DNA of 47,544 nt from Tritrichomonas musculus (taxonomy: Eukaryota; Parabasalia; Tritrichomonadida; Tritrichomonadidae), in assembly GCA_039105265.1 (NCBI GenBank), contig JAPFFF010000118.1, positions 1 to 47,544 of the forward strand, written 5' to 3'. Shown in pieces: positions 1-9,266 of this stretch (position 1 is the first letter of the stretch; each line of letters starts with the position of its first letter). A model generated the notes under the pieces. That model was not told the origin of the DNA. It saw nothing but the letters and a program-made list of their open reading frames with translations, and did not search any database. The translations under genes and the position numbers were made by a program.

Positions 1-1123
1 CATTGCCTGCTGGATGCTTTGATGAAGGTATTCCGCTCGGATGTTCTTTAAGATAATGTTTATTGCAAATTACTTTGTTATCATCTGTCTTTTCAATTCT
101 GAGCTCTTCAAACTCTTCATCAGTATAGCTGAACATAAATGTAAATGTTTCAAGTTTTTCATTAACAGGAATATTTGTTGAAGCTGGTATGTAATGGTCT
201 ATCAATTCATACTTCAATTGATATTTCGTTGGTGTTGGTTCAGGTGTTGGTGGGTCTGGATTGTCTCCAGGTCCTGGGATGACAGCTTGATTACCAATTT
301 GTGTGAATTGATGTTTGAGGTGTCCACGGGCTTTGATTTCCTTTAGTCTGTTTAATTCTTCCATCGATATTGAATCATTATCTTCAAGAAATACTTTTGC
401 TTCAGCAACTGTGTAAGGGTCTAATACTGCCCAAACAAGACCAGCGGGACTAACTTGAAAACGAATTGATAAATCACCAATGATTCCGTTAGGGAATAAA
501 TCAAATGCTTGTAATGCGAGCAAATCATCAAAAGGAACATTCAAATCAAATTCGACTTCACTTCTTCCAGTGTTCTTAAATGAATTCAAGTTAACATAAA
601 CTCCTGCATGTGTCTGTGAATAGTTGCTAATGTTTTCCCACAATGAATGAACGAATCTACGACGTTTCTTCTCGGCTTCTGGTTTAACTGAAGAATACAA
701 GAAGCCTTCACGAATGCATTCATTCTGTTGGTATCCGACATTGACATTATTATGAAGAATCTCTAACCTGTCAAACAACTGGTTTGATGATTTGAAACCG
801 ACAAACAGTTTGTACAAGTTGTTGGGGTCATTGATTTCATTTAATTTACTCATATCTGTATTCAATGATAAATCTAATTTAACGTGAAATGTTAAGAAAC
901 CTTTATCAATATCACTGATGAAGTGGTCAGGATGTGTTAAACTTATTTGTGAATATTGTCCTTGATGAAATGGAGCTGGTTGGTCATGACAGTCAACAGT
1001 TCTAAATGAAAATGAACGTGTACCGTCATTGACATTAATCATGTTGCGCATCTCTTCAAAAGCATGAAGAACGTTTCCTGTTTCAGTGCGAAGATTATGG
1101 GCTCTCTCGTTTCGATATAACAT
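1..1123 (-). CDS. Major capsid protein (double jelly-roll), partial, lineage A
   Basis: The frame is open from a start at 1123 down to the left edge, about 374 residues. The start MLYRNERAHN and the segments FRTVDCHDQPAPFHQG and DLNVPFDDLLALQAFDLFPN match the complete MCP at 35863-37875 closely. Polinton MCPs are double jelly-roll proteins that build hexon-like capsomers; that role is family knowledge. A Pro/Asp-rich linker (PGPGDNPDPPTPEPTPT) begins near residue 282, at the same place as in the full copy. Upstream, TTTTTATTCAA lies 7 nt before the start codon, the motif also seen before other virion genes. The C-terminal half is outside the window. Confidence 0.88.
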   Translation of the reverse strand, partial: MLYRNERAHNLRTETGNVLHAFEEMRNMINVNDGTRSFSFRTVDCHDQPAPFHQGQYSQISLTHPDHFISDIDKGFLTFHVKLDLSLNTDMSKLNEINDPNNLYKLFVGFKSSNQLFDRLEILHNNVNVGYQQNECIREGFLYSSVKPEAEKKRRRFVHSLWENISNYSQTHAGVYVNLNSFKNTGRSEVEFDLNVPFDDLLALQAFDLFPNGIIGDLSIRFQVSPAGLVWAVLDPYTVAEAKVFLEDNDSISMEELNRLKEIKARGHLKHQFTQIGNQAVIPGPGDNPDPPTPEPTPTKYQLKYELIDHYIPASTNIPVNEKLETFTFMFSYTDEEFEELRIEKTDDNKVICNKHYLKEHPSGIPSSKHPAGN

Positions 1124-1172
1124 TTATGATTGAATAAAAAGGAAATAAATCACTTTTATCATTAATTAAATT

Positions 1173-1427
1173 ATGGGTGTCGGTATATTCAACAAAATCA
1201 AGAACGCATTTAAATCAATTGGCGGTAAAGTTAAATCATTCGCTCAGAAAGCAGTTAAAGCAATTCCAAAAGTTGTTGATGTTGGAAAGCAAATCGTTGA
1301 CAGAGTCAAACCAATCACACAATTCATTCCTGGTGTTGGTCAAGTAGTTGACGCAATTGATACAGGTTTAAATGCTGTCGACAGAGTTGGGAGATTTGGA
1401 AAATCAATATTGAATGAAGTTAAATGA
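1173..1427 (+). CDS. Short basic amphipathic virion-type peptide (lineage A)
   Basis: An 84-residue, lysine-rich protein with alternating hydrophobic residues, starting MGVGIFNKIKNAFKSIGGKV. It is clearly homologous to the 73-residue product at 35598-35819, and in both copies it lies next to and divergent from the MCP. The makeup (glycine-basic N-terminus, amphipathic helix, IPGV turn, then a second helix ending in EVK) recalls small membrane-active or DNA-condensing capsid peptides such as adenovirus pVI or mu. That comparison is by character only and is inference. Conservation in two diverged copies supports a real gene. A TCACT box sits in the shared 49-bp spacer. Confidence 0.72.
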   Translation: MGVGIFNKIKNAFKSIGGKVKSFAQKAVKAIPKVVDVGKQIVDRVKPITQFIPGVGQVVDAIDTGLNAVDRVGRFGKSILNEVK

Positions 1428-1463
1428 AAAACAATGAATTATAATGATTTAATATAATTATAA

Positions 1464-1940
1464 ATGAATGAAAACATTAATGAACTTAAAGTTATAAATG
1501 ATAATGTAAATGAATCAAAAGTGTTTAAATCAATTGAAGAGTTCAATTTGTTCTATCAAAAGAATATCGAGCAAATGAAATCACAAACGACTAACTATTT
1601 GAACAAGATTTATAAAATCATCACTAATGACGGCAATGAGTATAAAATCACTAAACGCAATTGTAAAGATGGTAAACGATGTGGTGGCGACATTTATTTG
1701 AAGAAAGTTGGGAACACAATCACTAAAACACTCGAAAACGACAACATCAAAGCTGATATATCACTAATGAAGGAATCATTAAATGAATTCACTGAACAAA
1801 TCAATCAATTGAACAACAAAAATAAAATACTTGAAGAACATATCAATAAGCTTTCAAATGTTGTTGACCAACAATCAAAAGTCATTAATGAATACATTTT
1901 AAATGTTGTTGCTCCTGACAACCACCGAATGATTAAGTGA
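1464..1940 (+). CDS. Unknown conserved Maverick protein with C-terminal coiled coil (lineage A)
   Basis: The 158-residue product matches the 126-residue product at 35181-35561. The shared part is FKSI.EF...Y, then a segment around LNK.YKI...DG..Y.ITK.NC, a Gly-Gly pair and LKKV. The C-terminal third has heptad-like Leu/Ile/Asn spacing, so a coiled coil is likely. In both copies the gene is codirectional with and next to the short basic peptide gene. The 3' end overlaps the convergent gene at 1899-2132 by 42 bp. I do not recognise a family; its place beside MCP suggests a virion or assembly role, as inference. Confidence 0.68.
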   Translation: MNENINELKVINDNVNESKVFKSIEEFNLFYQKNIEQMKSQTTNYLNKIYKIITNDGNEYKITKRNCKDGKRCGGDIYLKKVGNTITKTLENDNIKADISLMKESLNEFTEQINQLNNKNKILEEHINKLSNVVDQQSKVINEYILNVVAPDNHRMIK

Positions 1941-2132
1941 ATCATGATGATTTAATGATTTAGTCGTTTTTGGTGGAGGTTCATGAAATACATTACCTTT
2001 TTCATTATAACATTTCACTGTTGGTGCTGAGTTTATTTTTGTTCTCTTCTTTTGCATCGTTAATTGTAATCTATCAAAATGGTTTTTATGTTTATCATCA
2101 TGAACGGTTCTTAATTGATTAATAGCAGACAT
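1899..2132 (-). CDS. Conserved 77-residue basic protein (lineage A)
   Basis: A small basic protein whose core (HDDKH.NHFD, then K.RT.INS.PTVK, then EKGN, PP and KTTK.LN) is shared with the 77-residue product at 33126-33359. Length and divergent partner are the same in both copies. The start codon is 14 bp from that of the coiled-coil gene at 2147, and the same arrangement occurs in the second copy with 15 bp. Its 3' end overlaps the convergent gene at 1464-1940. Function unknown. Conservation of both sequence and layout argues that it is translated. Confidence 0.65.
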   Translation of the reverse strand: MSAINQLRTVHDDKHKNHFDRLQLTMQKKRTKINSAPTVKCYNEKGNVFHEPPPKTTKSLNHHDSLNHSVVVRSNNI

Positions 2133-2146
2133 TTAATTGTTATTAA
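2133..2146. promoter_or_regulatory. 14-bp divergent start-codon spacer with inverted symmetry
   Basis: With the two start codons included, the spacer reads as an 8-bp inverted repeat (CATTTAAT / ATTAAATG) around a 4-nt centre. Any promoter serving both genes must overlap the opposite coding region or be bidirectional. Confidence 0.45.
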
Positions 2147-2374
2147 ATGAGTGAACTAACAGAATACAAGAAAGAAATACCAGAATTAAAACGAATCAAA
2201 CGAGGATTAAAAGAAAAGTGTTATGATTACAAACAATGTCTCAACAATATCAAATCAGGAATGTTGGGCTCTGATGGTCTTGCCGTTCGTGAGTCTCTTA
2301 TCGAAGACATCAACAGCCTCAAAAATAAAGTTCATCAACTTGAGAATGAATTAAATGAATTGTCCAGTAAATGA
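2147..2374 (+). CDS. Small leucine-zipper-like protein (lineage A)
   Basis: A 75-residue helical protein. The C-terminal half has a heptad pattern (INSLKNKVHQLENELNEL), so a coiled coil is likely. The middle (GMLGS.GLA.RESLIEDINSLK) is almost unchanged in the 77-residue homologue at 32877-33110, a strong sign of constraint. It is divergent from the 77-residue basic gene. It could be a small scaffold, oligomerisation subunit or regulator; the sequence does not decide. It is the last lineage A gene visible before the boundary region. Confidence 0.7.
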   Translation: MSELTEYKKEIPELKRIKRGLKEKCYDYKQCLNNIKSGMLGSDGLAVRESLIEDINSLKNKVHQLENELNELSSK

Positions 2375-2695
2375 AACATCAATTGATGGTAATCATTAAA
2401 TGAGTTCATATTATTTTTGTTCATTAGTCGTGTTGACGGTGGGCTTTAGCCCGACGGAAACCGACTGATATATACTACTAAACAAGTTCAAAGATGAAAG
2501 GTCGCAGGTCTTCGTATTGAACACAATTCATTTATTTTTGGTCATTTATTCAAAATTGTCTACCCGATTTTTGAACGAAATGAGGGGGTAATTTTGAAAA
2601 AGTGGCGATTTTTTGAGTCATGGCGCTGATGTTTGGGGTCTGTAAACCCTATGACGAGGGGGTCCATTTTTTATCACCTGCCCAAAAGCCCACCC
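2375..2695. other. Boundary region between lineage A fragment and lineage B element
   Basis: No gene is seen in these 321 bp. It holds a GC-richer patch at 2427-2465 with a short GGGCT/AGCCC hairpin, then the putative left terminal repeat of element B (2552-2607), then another GC-richer stretch up to the stop of the fibre-like gene at 2696. The element junction must lie here, but I could not find a target-site duplication. Confidence 0.5.
2552..2607 (+). repeat. Putative left terminal inverted repeat of Maverick B (diverged)
   Basis: Three blocks, AAAATTGTCTAC (2552-2563), TTTTTGAACG (2568-2577) and AAAAAGTGGCG (2597-2607), recur in the same order on the opposite strand at 29234-29279, with 32 of 33 block bases identical and different spacing between blocks. 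Three collinear matches bracketing every lineage B gene are unlikely by chance. The exact tips and a target duplication are not resolved. Confidence 0.5.
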
Positions 2696-5600
2696 TTACT
2701 CTCTGCCCTTTAATTGAAAATCGATATTATAAAAATCATATTCAAAATCTCTTTTTCTATTGGATTCTCTAAGTTTATCTTCACCATATATTTCATCTAG
2801 TACCGCAAATCCTTCACTATAATTAACTCTAACATAATGCTTCTTTTCATTTGAATCTTTAAATATGAATAACATTTCCATATATAAACTATTATATTCG
2901 ACGCATACAATTAATTTTTTAGAACTAGTATCGTAAGAATACCAGCATAATTCTGGTATATCCTCATAATATGATTTGTGAAATCCTGAATAAAATATTC
3001 TCCAATATAAGTCATCCAATAATGATGTAATATCACTCTTTAAAGCTATTTCATCCTGTTTCAATATTTTTTCGGCTAATATTAATTTGGTATCAAAATA
3101 GTCTGTCGTGTTTTCTATATAAAAGCACAGACCATTACTATCACTTTTATAATAAGTTAAGTAATAAGTTGTTCCGTCAATTTCAAAATCGACATAAACA
3201 TCTCCATCGTCAGTAATAACACCATTATAATCAAACAAATAATCAAACTCTTTTACAAAGCCATCGTTATTTGATATTGTTCCAACAAGGCGAATTCCAC
3301 TAGTCAATGTTATTTTGACCTCCCATGATCCAGAGCTATCTTGTACGTTTTCAAATGGCACTTCAATAGATTCTTTGTATATCAAATCATTTTTCTCTCT
3401 ATATTTGCTAATGTCTTTCTTTAATGTATACTCCTTTAGTACATCATTAACCTCATCAACAGTAGGATATGTATTCATTATTTTTGCTATGTTTTCATCG
3501 TTTGTATGTGAGTTTTCTTCTATTTGATCAATCTTTTTATTAAGCGCATCAATGTCACTCATATATGCTATATCATTTACAGAATATTTCATACTTCTTA
3601 TCGCTGTGTTCTCTTTGATGCTGATTGCACTAATTCTATGTCTCTTTGGGTTATCAATAATTATAGTTTTGTCTTGGAGAGATGCAGTTGGAAAGTTCTC
3701 TGTGCCCTCATAGTTCGATATCTCTCCATTTGATATATGAATTATTGGATAATTCTCTTCATAGTCTATATCATTATATTCGCTTACTTTCATGATCATA
3801 ATCCTGACTTTGATAATTCCTTCACTTATTGTATCCTCAGCTTCTAAATGTATTTTGCCATCAATTAATTTGCCATTAATGTCAATTGTATCGTCTCTTT
3901 TCAAATCACTTTTTGAAATAAAATCATTATTTTCAAATTCATTGGCTATTTCATCCACCTTTAAGGCCAATAATTTGAAAATAGGTTTCAATGTTTCTCT
4001 GAATTGATTACATAATTCATAAGCGGCTTCAACTGATAACGAATATTCTTCTGGATTTTCATCTTCGTTATCAAAAGTTATATCGTCTAATTGTTTATAT
4101 TCTGAATTACACCAATTAATAACAGGTGAAATATCGGTGGTTATGCTTCTAATAGCAATATTTCCGAACATAATTCGTAATCTGGTCCAATCAGGAGCAC
4201 CCAAAACTCTGGACCTACTAAACATACCTCTGAAAAAGCTAGAAAAAGCTGCTTTTAAAATTCTGATACCATGTGGAAAAAGTTGCATGCCGATAGATGC
4301 TGCACTCCCTACTGTGCCTGCTATACCAAAAGCTAGGGCTGTATATGAAACAATTCTTAAATTCTTAACGTCATGTTCTAAATGTTGAGTTATGTTTTTG
4401 ACTTGAACCATTTCTGAATCAAGTACGTTAACTCTATGATTCATTTCATTCAAATCGTACGATACGACATCCAAATTATTTGTCACTAAATTTAAATCAC
4501 TTCTCATCGTCGTGATGTTATCGGCGGTTATGATTTTAGAACTTGTGATATTATAATCTGTATAAAGTGTTGTTGCTGCATTTGGATTTGGTGTTATTTC
4601 ATAAAATTGTTGCTGAATAATATATTTGAAAGGATTCATAATTCCATCCCAATTGACCTCATCTACAGGATCCACCAAATCCTTTTTCAGATATAATTCA
4701 ATATTTCTATGACTTGCATCAATTTTTGAATCTTCATAACGATAAGAGATTTTTTCAATTGTATCGAGAACACCGATAGTATCGCAATAAGCTGTATCGT
4801 TCCTTTCAACATGGTGAACTCCCTCAAGGCGAAATGACATTCGATTTGCTATATCTGAATTTGGTGAATAGATATCCAAGAAAATTTCCTCAATGTTTTT
4901 CACCTCAAAAGTTCGTTTCGAATAATTATATATTAATATTTCAATTGCATAAAGATCATAGCCTTCAACTGAATGACTGAAATTTGTGTTTCCCCAACCA
5001 ACACCTATTTCATTTCCATTTTTCAAAGTGCCATCATTAAATTTCACTTTCAATTCAATTTTGCCATCTTTTTCCCATCCTTCTCCTCTAACAGGTCTTC
5101 TGATAAATGCTTGCATTAAATTCTTTTCATTAACATTTGTATACCATATATTATCAGTAAAGAATTGTTTATTCCAGTCATCATTCTTCATCATAACACA
5201 TGCACCAATAGCATCATAAGCATCTTTTTTTGCTCTTGTATTGCATTTATTTATTATTTTTCCATTTGATTTGCCTTGGATATTTTTGCCATCCCATTTA
5301 GTTCCATCCCATATTAAGTCCCATTTATTTCCAAAACAATATTCTTTGAATTTAAATTGTAAATGCGGTGGTATTGTATAATCTGAGGGTACTTCAAAAA
5401 TCATTTTATAATAATCATTATCATCTGAAATAATTGAAGGCTTATAGAAATAATGAACGTCACTTTTGTGTAATTTGAGAGCATTATCTGCTTCAATTAT
5501 TTTGCACTTAAAAACTGGTTTATTCGATTCAATTAAATCCTGACTTGTTTGATTCATTATACTCAAATCACCGTTCATCCATAACGTATATGGCACAATA

Positions 5601-8600
5601 TTGAGACGCTCATCAAAAGCTATGAAAAATTGAGAGCTATCTTCAGAACATTTATTTGTATATCCTTTCGATTCTTCATCATAAGCTATTATCGGACATT
5701 GAATATGATTATCATGAACGCTTATGAAAAATTCTTTGATATATCGTCCTTCTGTGTCATAAACAACATCTTTTCTGAGAATTATTTTGAATATATTCCC
5801 ATTGAAAGCTTTCAATTTTTGTTCAATATCATCATCATTTATTTTAATTTTCAATATATTATAATTTACATTATTGATTGTTTTTGTATCCCCTTCAACG
5901 TTTTCATTTTTCACATTGAATTCTGGAACTCCAAATTTTATATTAAAAAGTGAATCTGTCTTATCTGATGACGTAGCTAATTTTTCAATATCAACACCGT
6001 TTATTAATCCATTTACATTCAAATTTGCTAATATATTGAAATTGCCTAAAACCGGTTTTTTCTCATCAATTGTTCGGCCATCTTCTTTCAAAATATTGAT
6101 ATCATAGCTTTCTAATAATTCATTTACTGAATTCACTCCTGAAATATTTGCTGGCAAATTATTATTAATATTAATATCTGCTATTTCATCTGATAATAAT
6201 TTAATATCATCAACGGGGTCTACATGATGGCGCCAAACCCATTCACCTCCATATTGAACAATTTGGCCTTTTCCTAAAAATCGGCCTGAATTCAATAATT
6301 CAACCATAACTGACACTTCCTCTGAATAGCTATTTCTCCAATTGCTGTCAAAATCTCTATTTCTATATGATAACATCACCCACTCTTCTAAATAATCATC
6401 CCATACATAGTTATCAGGAGGAACAAATTCATGATTGGTTCTCCATCCAGCTTCAAAATTCTGTCCATGTTCTTGCCATTCTTGATCAAAAACATTCCAA
6501 ACATAATTATCACCAAAATGTTGTCTTTGATCTCTTTGCCATTCTAATCTTTCACTTTGATCTTGATTTGTATATGAGTTATAATTTGCATGAAATGTCC
6601 ATTGATCATATCTATCACTCCAACGAAAAACACCATCATTTATTTGAGATGGCAACAGAAAGGTTGCTAATGCTGAACTAGGATTCGTTCTCCAGTCTGC
6701 ATTTGATTCTTGAATACCATTTTCTGTACCGATAGCAACCCATTCACCATGAAAAGTGTCAATGATAAAATTGCGTGGCATATTTTGTGCATTAAGATTT
6801 GTTCGCCAACCAGATTGAAAATTAGAATTATTATGAAGAACCCAATGATCAGTTAATATGTCAAAAACATAATTGTCATCTCTTTGAAAAGAACGATCAT
6901 GTGATGTGTCAATTACATTCACTTTTTCTTTCTTTTTTCGTCGTCTTTTTATCGTTGTGTTCACTTGAGTTGCTGCTTCTTGATATATTTCTGGTTGAAA
7001 CATCGCATCAACAAAAGAGCCGACACTATTATCAATTATTAAATGATTTTGCTTTTGAATTAATTGTTGAATGTCATGATGTTGTTGTTGAGAAATTTGG
7101 CCAAAAAATCTTTGATTATTATTATTATTATTATTATCATTACAATTGCATTCTCTTATATTTGAGACTCTTTCTTCTAAAACATTATGTTGCTGAATAA
7201 TATTTCGAATATTTCTATTTGTTGTATCAATCCATCCCTGAAAACTAGGGTCTCTCATATCGTCATCATTATTATCATCATCATTATTATCATTTCCATT
7301 TCCATCAATAATAATGCCATTATTAATATCCAACAATTGCCCTCCTTCAAAATTGCTCGTGCTTAATGCTAAACGTCCATTTTCAATTTTTTTGGCACGA
7401 ATCTTTTTGAATGCACTTGTGATTACCATTCCCGTAATTCCTGAACCAAGAAGAACCAAAATAACAGTAAGGATACTTTTCATAAGCTCTGTTTGGTTTT
7501 CATAATATTTTTTCAAAAATTCATAAGCACTATTCACTTCAATAACGATATCACCCGTCGTTTCTATTGGATGATTGACAAATTGATAAACTGCATGAAT
7601 AATTTTTTTTGTGGATTTATCCCATATTAATTGAACTGTGCCGTTAAATATTTCAATAAATTTTTCTTTGGAAAAGTTGTTATATAAAAATGTTTGTATT
7701 GGAGCTGTATATTTACTATTTTGAATTATCTCTTTGAGCCAATCCATGAACTTGCCTATATCAACTGGATTTTCAATATCAACGATATCCTCTCCATCAA
7801 ACATAAAACGATATTCTCTATTTTCTATTTCTCCATCTAATTTATGAAATGGTATCTGAATTTTATCAAGAGCCTCCATCATTTTCTGTTTATTTATATT
7901 TTTGCCTATCCATTCTTTCCAGTCTTCAAAACTGCTTGTATTTGAAAAGTATTGATTCAAAAAGTCGACAAAATTTTCGACAACGGCAAAATGTTTATCA
8001 CCAGCAACATCATCATCAAAATGTGCTATATATGTCTTCTGATATGTTTCTCCATCTTTACCAAACACAGTCTGTTTAAAATTATTATATATATTTTTCA
8101 AAGCAGTTTTATTAAAATTCTCCATGATATGACGGAAAAAATTCTGATTCTGTTTATCGGCCTTCTTCAATTTTTCAAAAACATTGGCTATATTATCATA
8201 TTCGATTTCACCTTTATCGTTCACTGTTTTTGTTTTTAAATTTTTTGTCTCTATTTCATCTTTGGCTTCATTATATACTATCACTTCTTGATTATTTAAG
8301 CCTTCCATAATATCTTCATGCATTTGAGATATTGTTTCTGTGTTTGTATTGATTGCATTGACCATTTGGTCAAAATTTGTGATAGGTTCGTCTTTAGTTT
8401 TCATTCTATTTTTGGTCAAAAATGATCCATACCATGGTTCTGATTCTTTTTCGGTTTCTTCATACGTTATCACTTTTGCTTTTCCATCTGGTTTAATATT
8501 TGATGAACTGTCAAAACCGAAATCTTTCAAATTATTGAATGTTTTCATCCAATTATATAAATTTTCAAGAGTGATATTCAATGATTCAATAATCTCATTA

Positions 8601-9250
8601 ATTGTGGCTACTTTTTCTTTTTCATAATAGCATCGTTTATCCTCCCAATAATCCAAAAGTTGAGCACCATCCTCTTTTTTAAGGGGGAGCATTTTCAATA
8701 GTTTATTATCTGGGCTGATAACCGTCATAGCCCTTGAATGTTTAATAAACTGATTGAGTACTCTTATTAATTGATTATATGTCTTTATTGAATTGTTTTC
8801 AGTTGAGATATAATATTTATTCTTTAGATCAAAATCTAATCCTTTCAATGTTAAGTCTGAAATTTCACGGTTTACATCAAAAGTTGCGTCTATTTTCAAT
8901 TGATTTAGAGAGTTTTGAATAGCATCTGAATTATCATTCAAACATTTATAAAGCTGTTCTAAGGTGAAAGCATTGGTCAATTTACCATTCACCTTGATTT
9001 GTCCAGTTGGATAAATATTGACCTTATATAAGTTTTTTATATCTCCTGGTTTTATACCTGCACCTGCGGTTATATAAGCATCTATCTCTGTTTTATTATA
9101 AATGTTATTGAAGAAAACTGAAGAACCATCTTCATCTTCTATTTGAACAATTTTATTTCCATTCTCATCTTCTCCGACTTTGATTTCTATTCCATTTGAT
9201 TTTAATGTCTCAGCCTCACTTGATTGAATTGAGTATAAACCAATCGACAT
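2696..9250 (-). CDS. Giant fibre-like structural protein (2184 residues)
   Basis: The largest gene in the window. The N-terminus holds YNKTEIDAYI (residues 51-60), the Y.K.EID type of segment seen in phage tail-fibre repeats, and similar segments recur near the C-terminus (VDEVNDVLKEYTLKKDISKY). A hydrophobic membrane-type segment lies near 591-612 (VILVLLGSGITGMVI) and a second near 1631-1655. Between them are Asp/Asn-rich runs (about 660-715) and about five Trp-rich repeats near 790-975 of the type DNYVWD....W with GWRTN. Predicted use is host attachment or a spike anchored in a membrane or capsid, as inference. It is divergent from the candidate minor capsid gene with a 16-bp spacer. It could instead be two or more functions fused in one polyprotein. 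Confidence 0.72.
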   Translation of the reverse strand: MSIGLYSIQSSEAETLKSNGIEIKVGEDENGNKIVQIEDEDGSSVFFNNIYNKTEIDAYITAGAGIKPGDIKNLYKVNIYPTGQIKVNGKLTNAFTLEQLYKCLNDNSDAIQNSLNQLKIDATFDVNREISDLTLKGLDFDLKNKYYISTENNSIKTYNQLIRVLNQFIKHSRAMTVISPDNKLLKMLPLKKEDGAQLLDYWEDKRCYYEKEKVATINEIIESLNITLENLYNWMKTFNNLKDFGFDSSSNIKPDGKAKVITYEETEKESEPWYGSFLTKNRMKTKDEPITNFDQMVNAINTNTETISQMHEDIMEGLNNQEVIVYNEAKDEIETKNLKTKTVNDKGEIEYDNIANVFEKLKKADKQNQNFFRHIMENFNKTALKNIYNNFKQTVFGKDGETYQKTYIAHFDDDVAGDKHFAVVENFVDFLNQYFSNTSSFEDWKEWIGKNINKQKMMEALDKIQIPFHKLDGEIENREYRFMFDGEDIVDIENPVDIGKFMDWLKEIIQNSKYTAPIQTFLYNNFSKEKFIEIFNGTVQLIWDKSTKKIIHAVYQFVNHPIETTGDIVIEVNSAYEFLKKYYENQTELMKSILTVILVLLGSGITGMVITSAFKKIRAKKIENGRLALSTSNFEGGQLLDINNGIIIDGNGNDNNDDDNNDDDMRDPSFQGWIDTTNRNIRNIIQQHNVLEERVSNIRECNCNDNNNNNNNQRFFGQISQQQHHDIQQLIQKQNHLIIDNSVGSFVDAMFQPEIYQEAATQVNTTIKRRRKKKEKVNVIDTSHDRSFQRDDNYVFDILTDHWVLHNNSNFQSGWRTNLNAQNMPRNFIIDTFHGEWVAIGTENGIQESNADWRTNPSSALATFLLPSQINDGVFRWSDRYDQWTFHANYNSYTNQDQSERLEWQRDQRQHFGDNYVWNVFDQEWQEHGQNFEAGWRTNHEFVPPDNYVWDDYLEEWVMLSYRNRDFDSNWRNSYSEEVSVMVELLNSGRFLGKGQIVQYGGEWVWRHHVDPVDDIKLLSDEIADININNNLPANISGVNSVNELLESYDINILKEDGRTIDEKKPVLGNFNILANLNVNGLINGVDIEKLATSSDKTDSLFNIKFGVPEFNVKNENVEGDTKTINNVNYNILKIKINDDDIEQKLKAFNGNIFKIILRKDVVYDTEGRYIKEFFISVHDNHIQCPIIAYDEESKGYTNKCSEDSSQFFIAFDERLNIVPYTLWMNGDLSIMNQTSQDLIESNKPVFKCKIIEADNALKLHKSDVHYFYKPSIISDDNDYYKMIFEVPSDYTIPPHLQFKFKEYCFGNKWDLIWDGTKWDGKNIQGKSNGKIINKCNTRAKKDAYDAIGACVMMKNDDWNKQFFTDNIWYTNVNEKNLMQAFIRRPVRGEGWEKDGKIELKVKFNDGTLKNGNEIGVGWGNTNFSHSVEGYDLYAIEILIYNYSKRTFEVKNIEEIFLDIYSPNSDIANRMSFRLEGVHHVERNDTAYCDTIGVLDTIEKISYRYEDSKIDASHRNIELYLKKDLVDPVDEVNWDGIMNPFKYIIQQQFYEITPNPNAATTLYTDYNITSSKIITADNITTMRSDLNLVTNNLDVVSYDLNEMNHRVNVLDSEMVQVKNITQHLEHDVKNLRIVSYTALAFGIAGTVGSAASIGMQLFPHGIRILKAAFSSFFRGMFSRSRVLGAPDWTRLRIMFGNIAIRSITTDISPVINWCNSEYKQLDDITFDNEDENPEEYSLSVEAAYELCNQFRETLKPIFKLLALKVDEIANEFENNDFISKSDLKRDDTIDINGKLIDGKIHLEAEDTISEGIIKVRIMIMKVSEYNDIDYEENYPIIHISNGEISNYEGTENFPTASLQDKTIIIDNPKRHRISAISIKENTAIRSMKYSVNDIAYMSDIDALNKKIDQIEENSHTNDENIAKIMNTYPTVDEVNDVLKEYTLKKDISKYREKNDLIYKESIEVPFENVQDSSGSWEVKITLTSGIRLVGTISNNDGFVKEFDYLFDYNGVITDDGDVYVDFEIDGTTYYLTYYKSDSNGLCFYIENTTDYFDTKLILAEKILKQDEIALKSDITSLLDDLYWRIFYSGFHKSYYEDIPELCWYSYDTSSKKLIVCVEYNSLYMEMLFIFKDSNEKKHYVRVNYSEGFAVLDEIYGEDKLRESNRKRDFEYDFYNIDFQLKGRE

Positions 9251-9266
9251 ATTTAATAATAAATAA
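9251..9266. promoter_or_regulatory. 16-bp divergent start-codon spacer
   Basis: Pure A/T (ATTTAATAATAAATAA) between the start codons of the giant fibre-like gene and the candidate minor capsid gene. Like the spacers near 2140, 33118 and 43397, it leaves no room for separate conventional promoters. Confidence 0.4.

Larger units (their letters stand above)
1..2400 (-). mobile_element. Maverick/Polinton lineage A, fragment cut by the window edge
   Basis: Five genes here match, in the same relative order and orientation, the block at about 32.9-37.9 kb on the opposite strand: coiled-coil gene, 77-residue basic gene, coiled gene, short basic peptide and MCP. This copy has no HNH or 334-residue gene between the 77-residue and coiled genes. 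The visible MCP segments are roughly three-quarters identical at protein level by eye, so the two copies are relatives and not a recent duplication. No packaging ATPase follows the coiled-coil gene, so the block ends near 2.4 kb. The frames seen are open. The true ends are not visible. Confidence 0.85.

Noticed and set aside
2427-2480. Left GC-rich hairpin with TATACTACT as a partner of the right-end TATACTACT
   Set aside because: Only about 9 bp match, in direct and not inverted orientation, and it lies outside the putative terminal repeat.
5630-6681. Open frames on the plus strand inside the giant fibre-like gene
   Set aside because: They mirror the minus-strand gene, have Phe/Ile/His-biased composition and no conserved motif.
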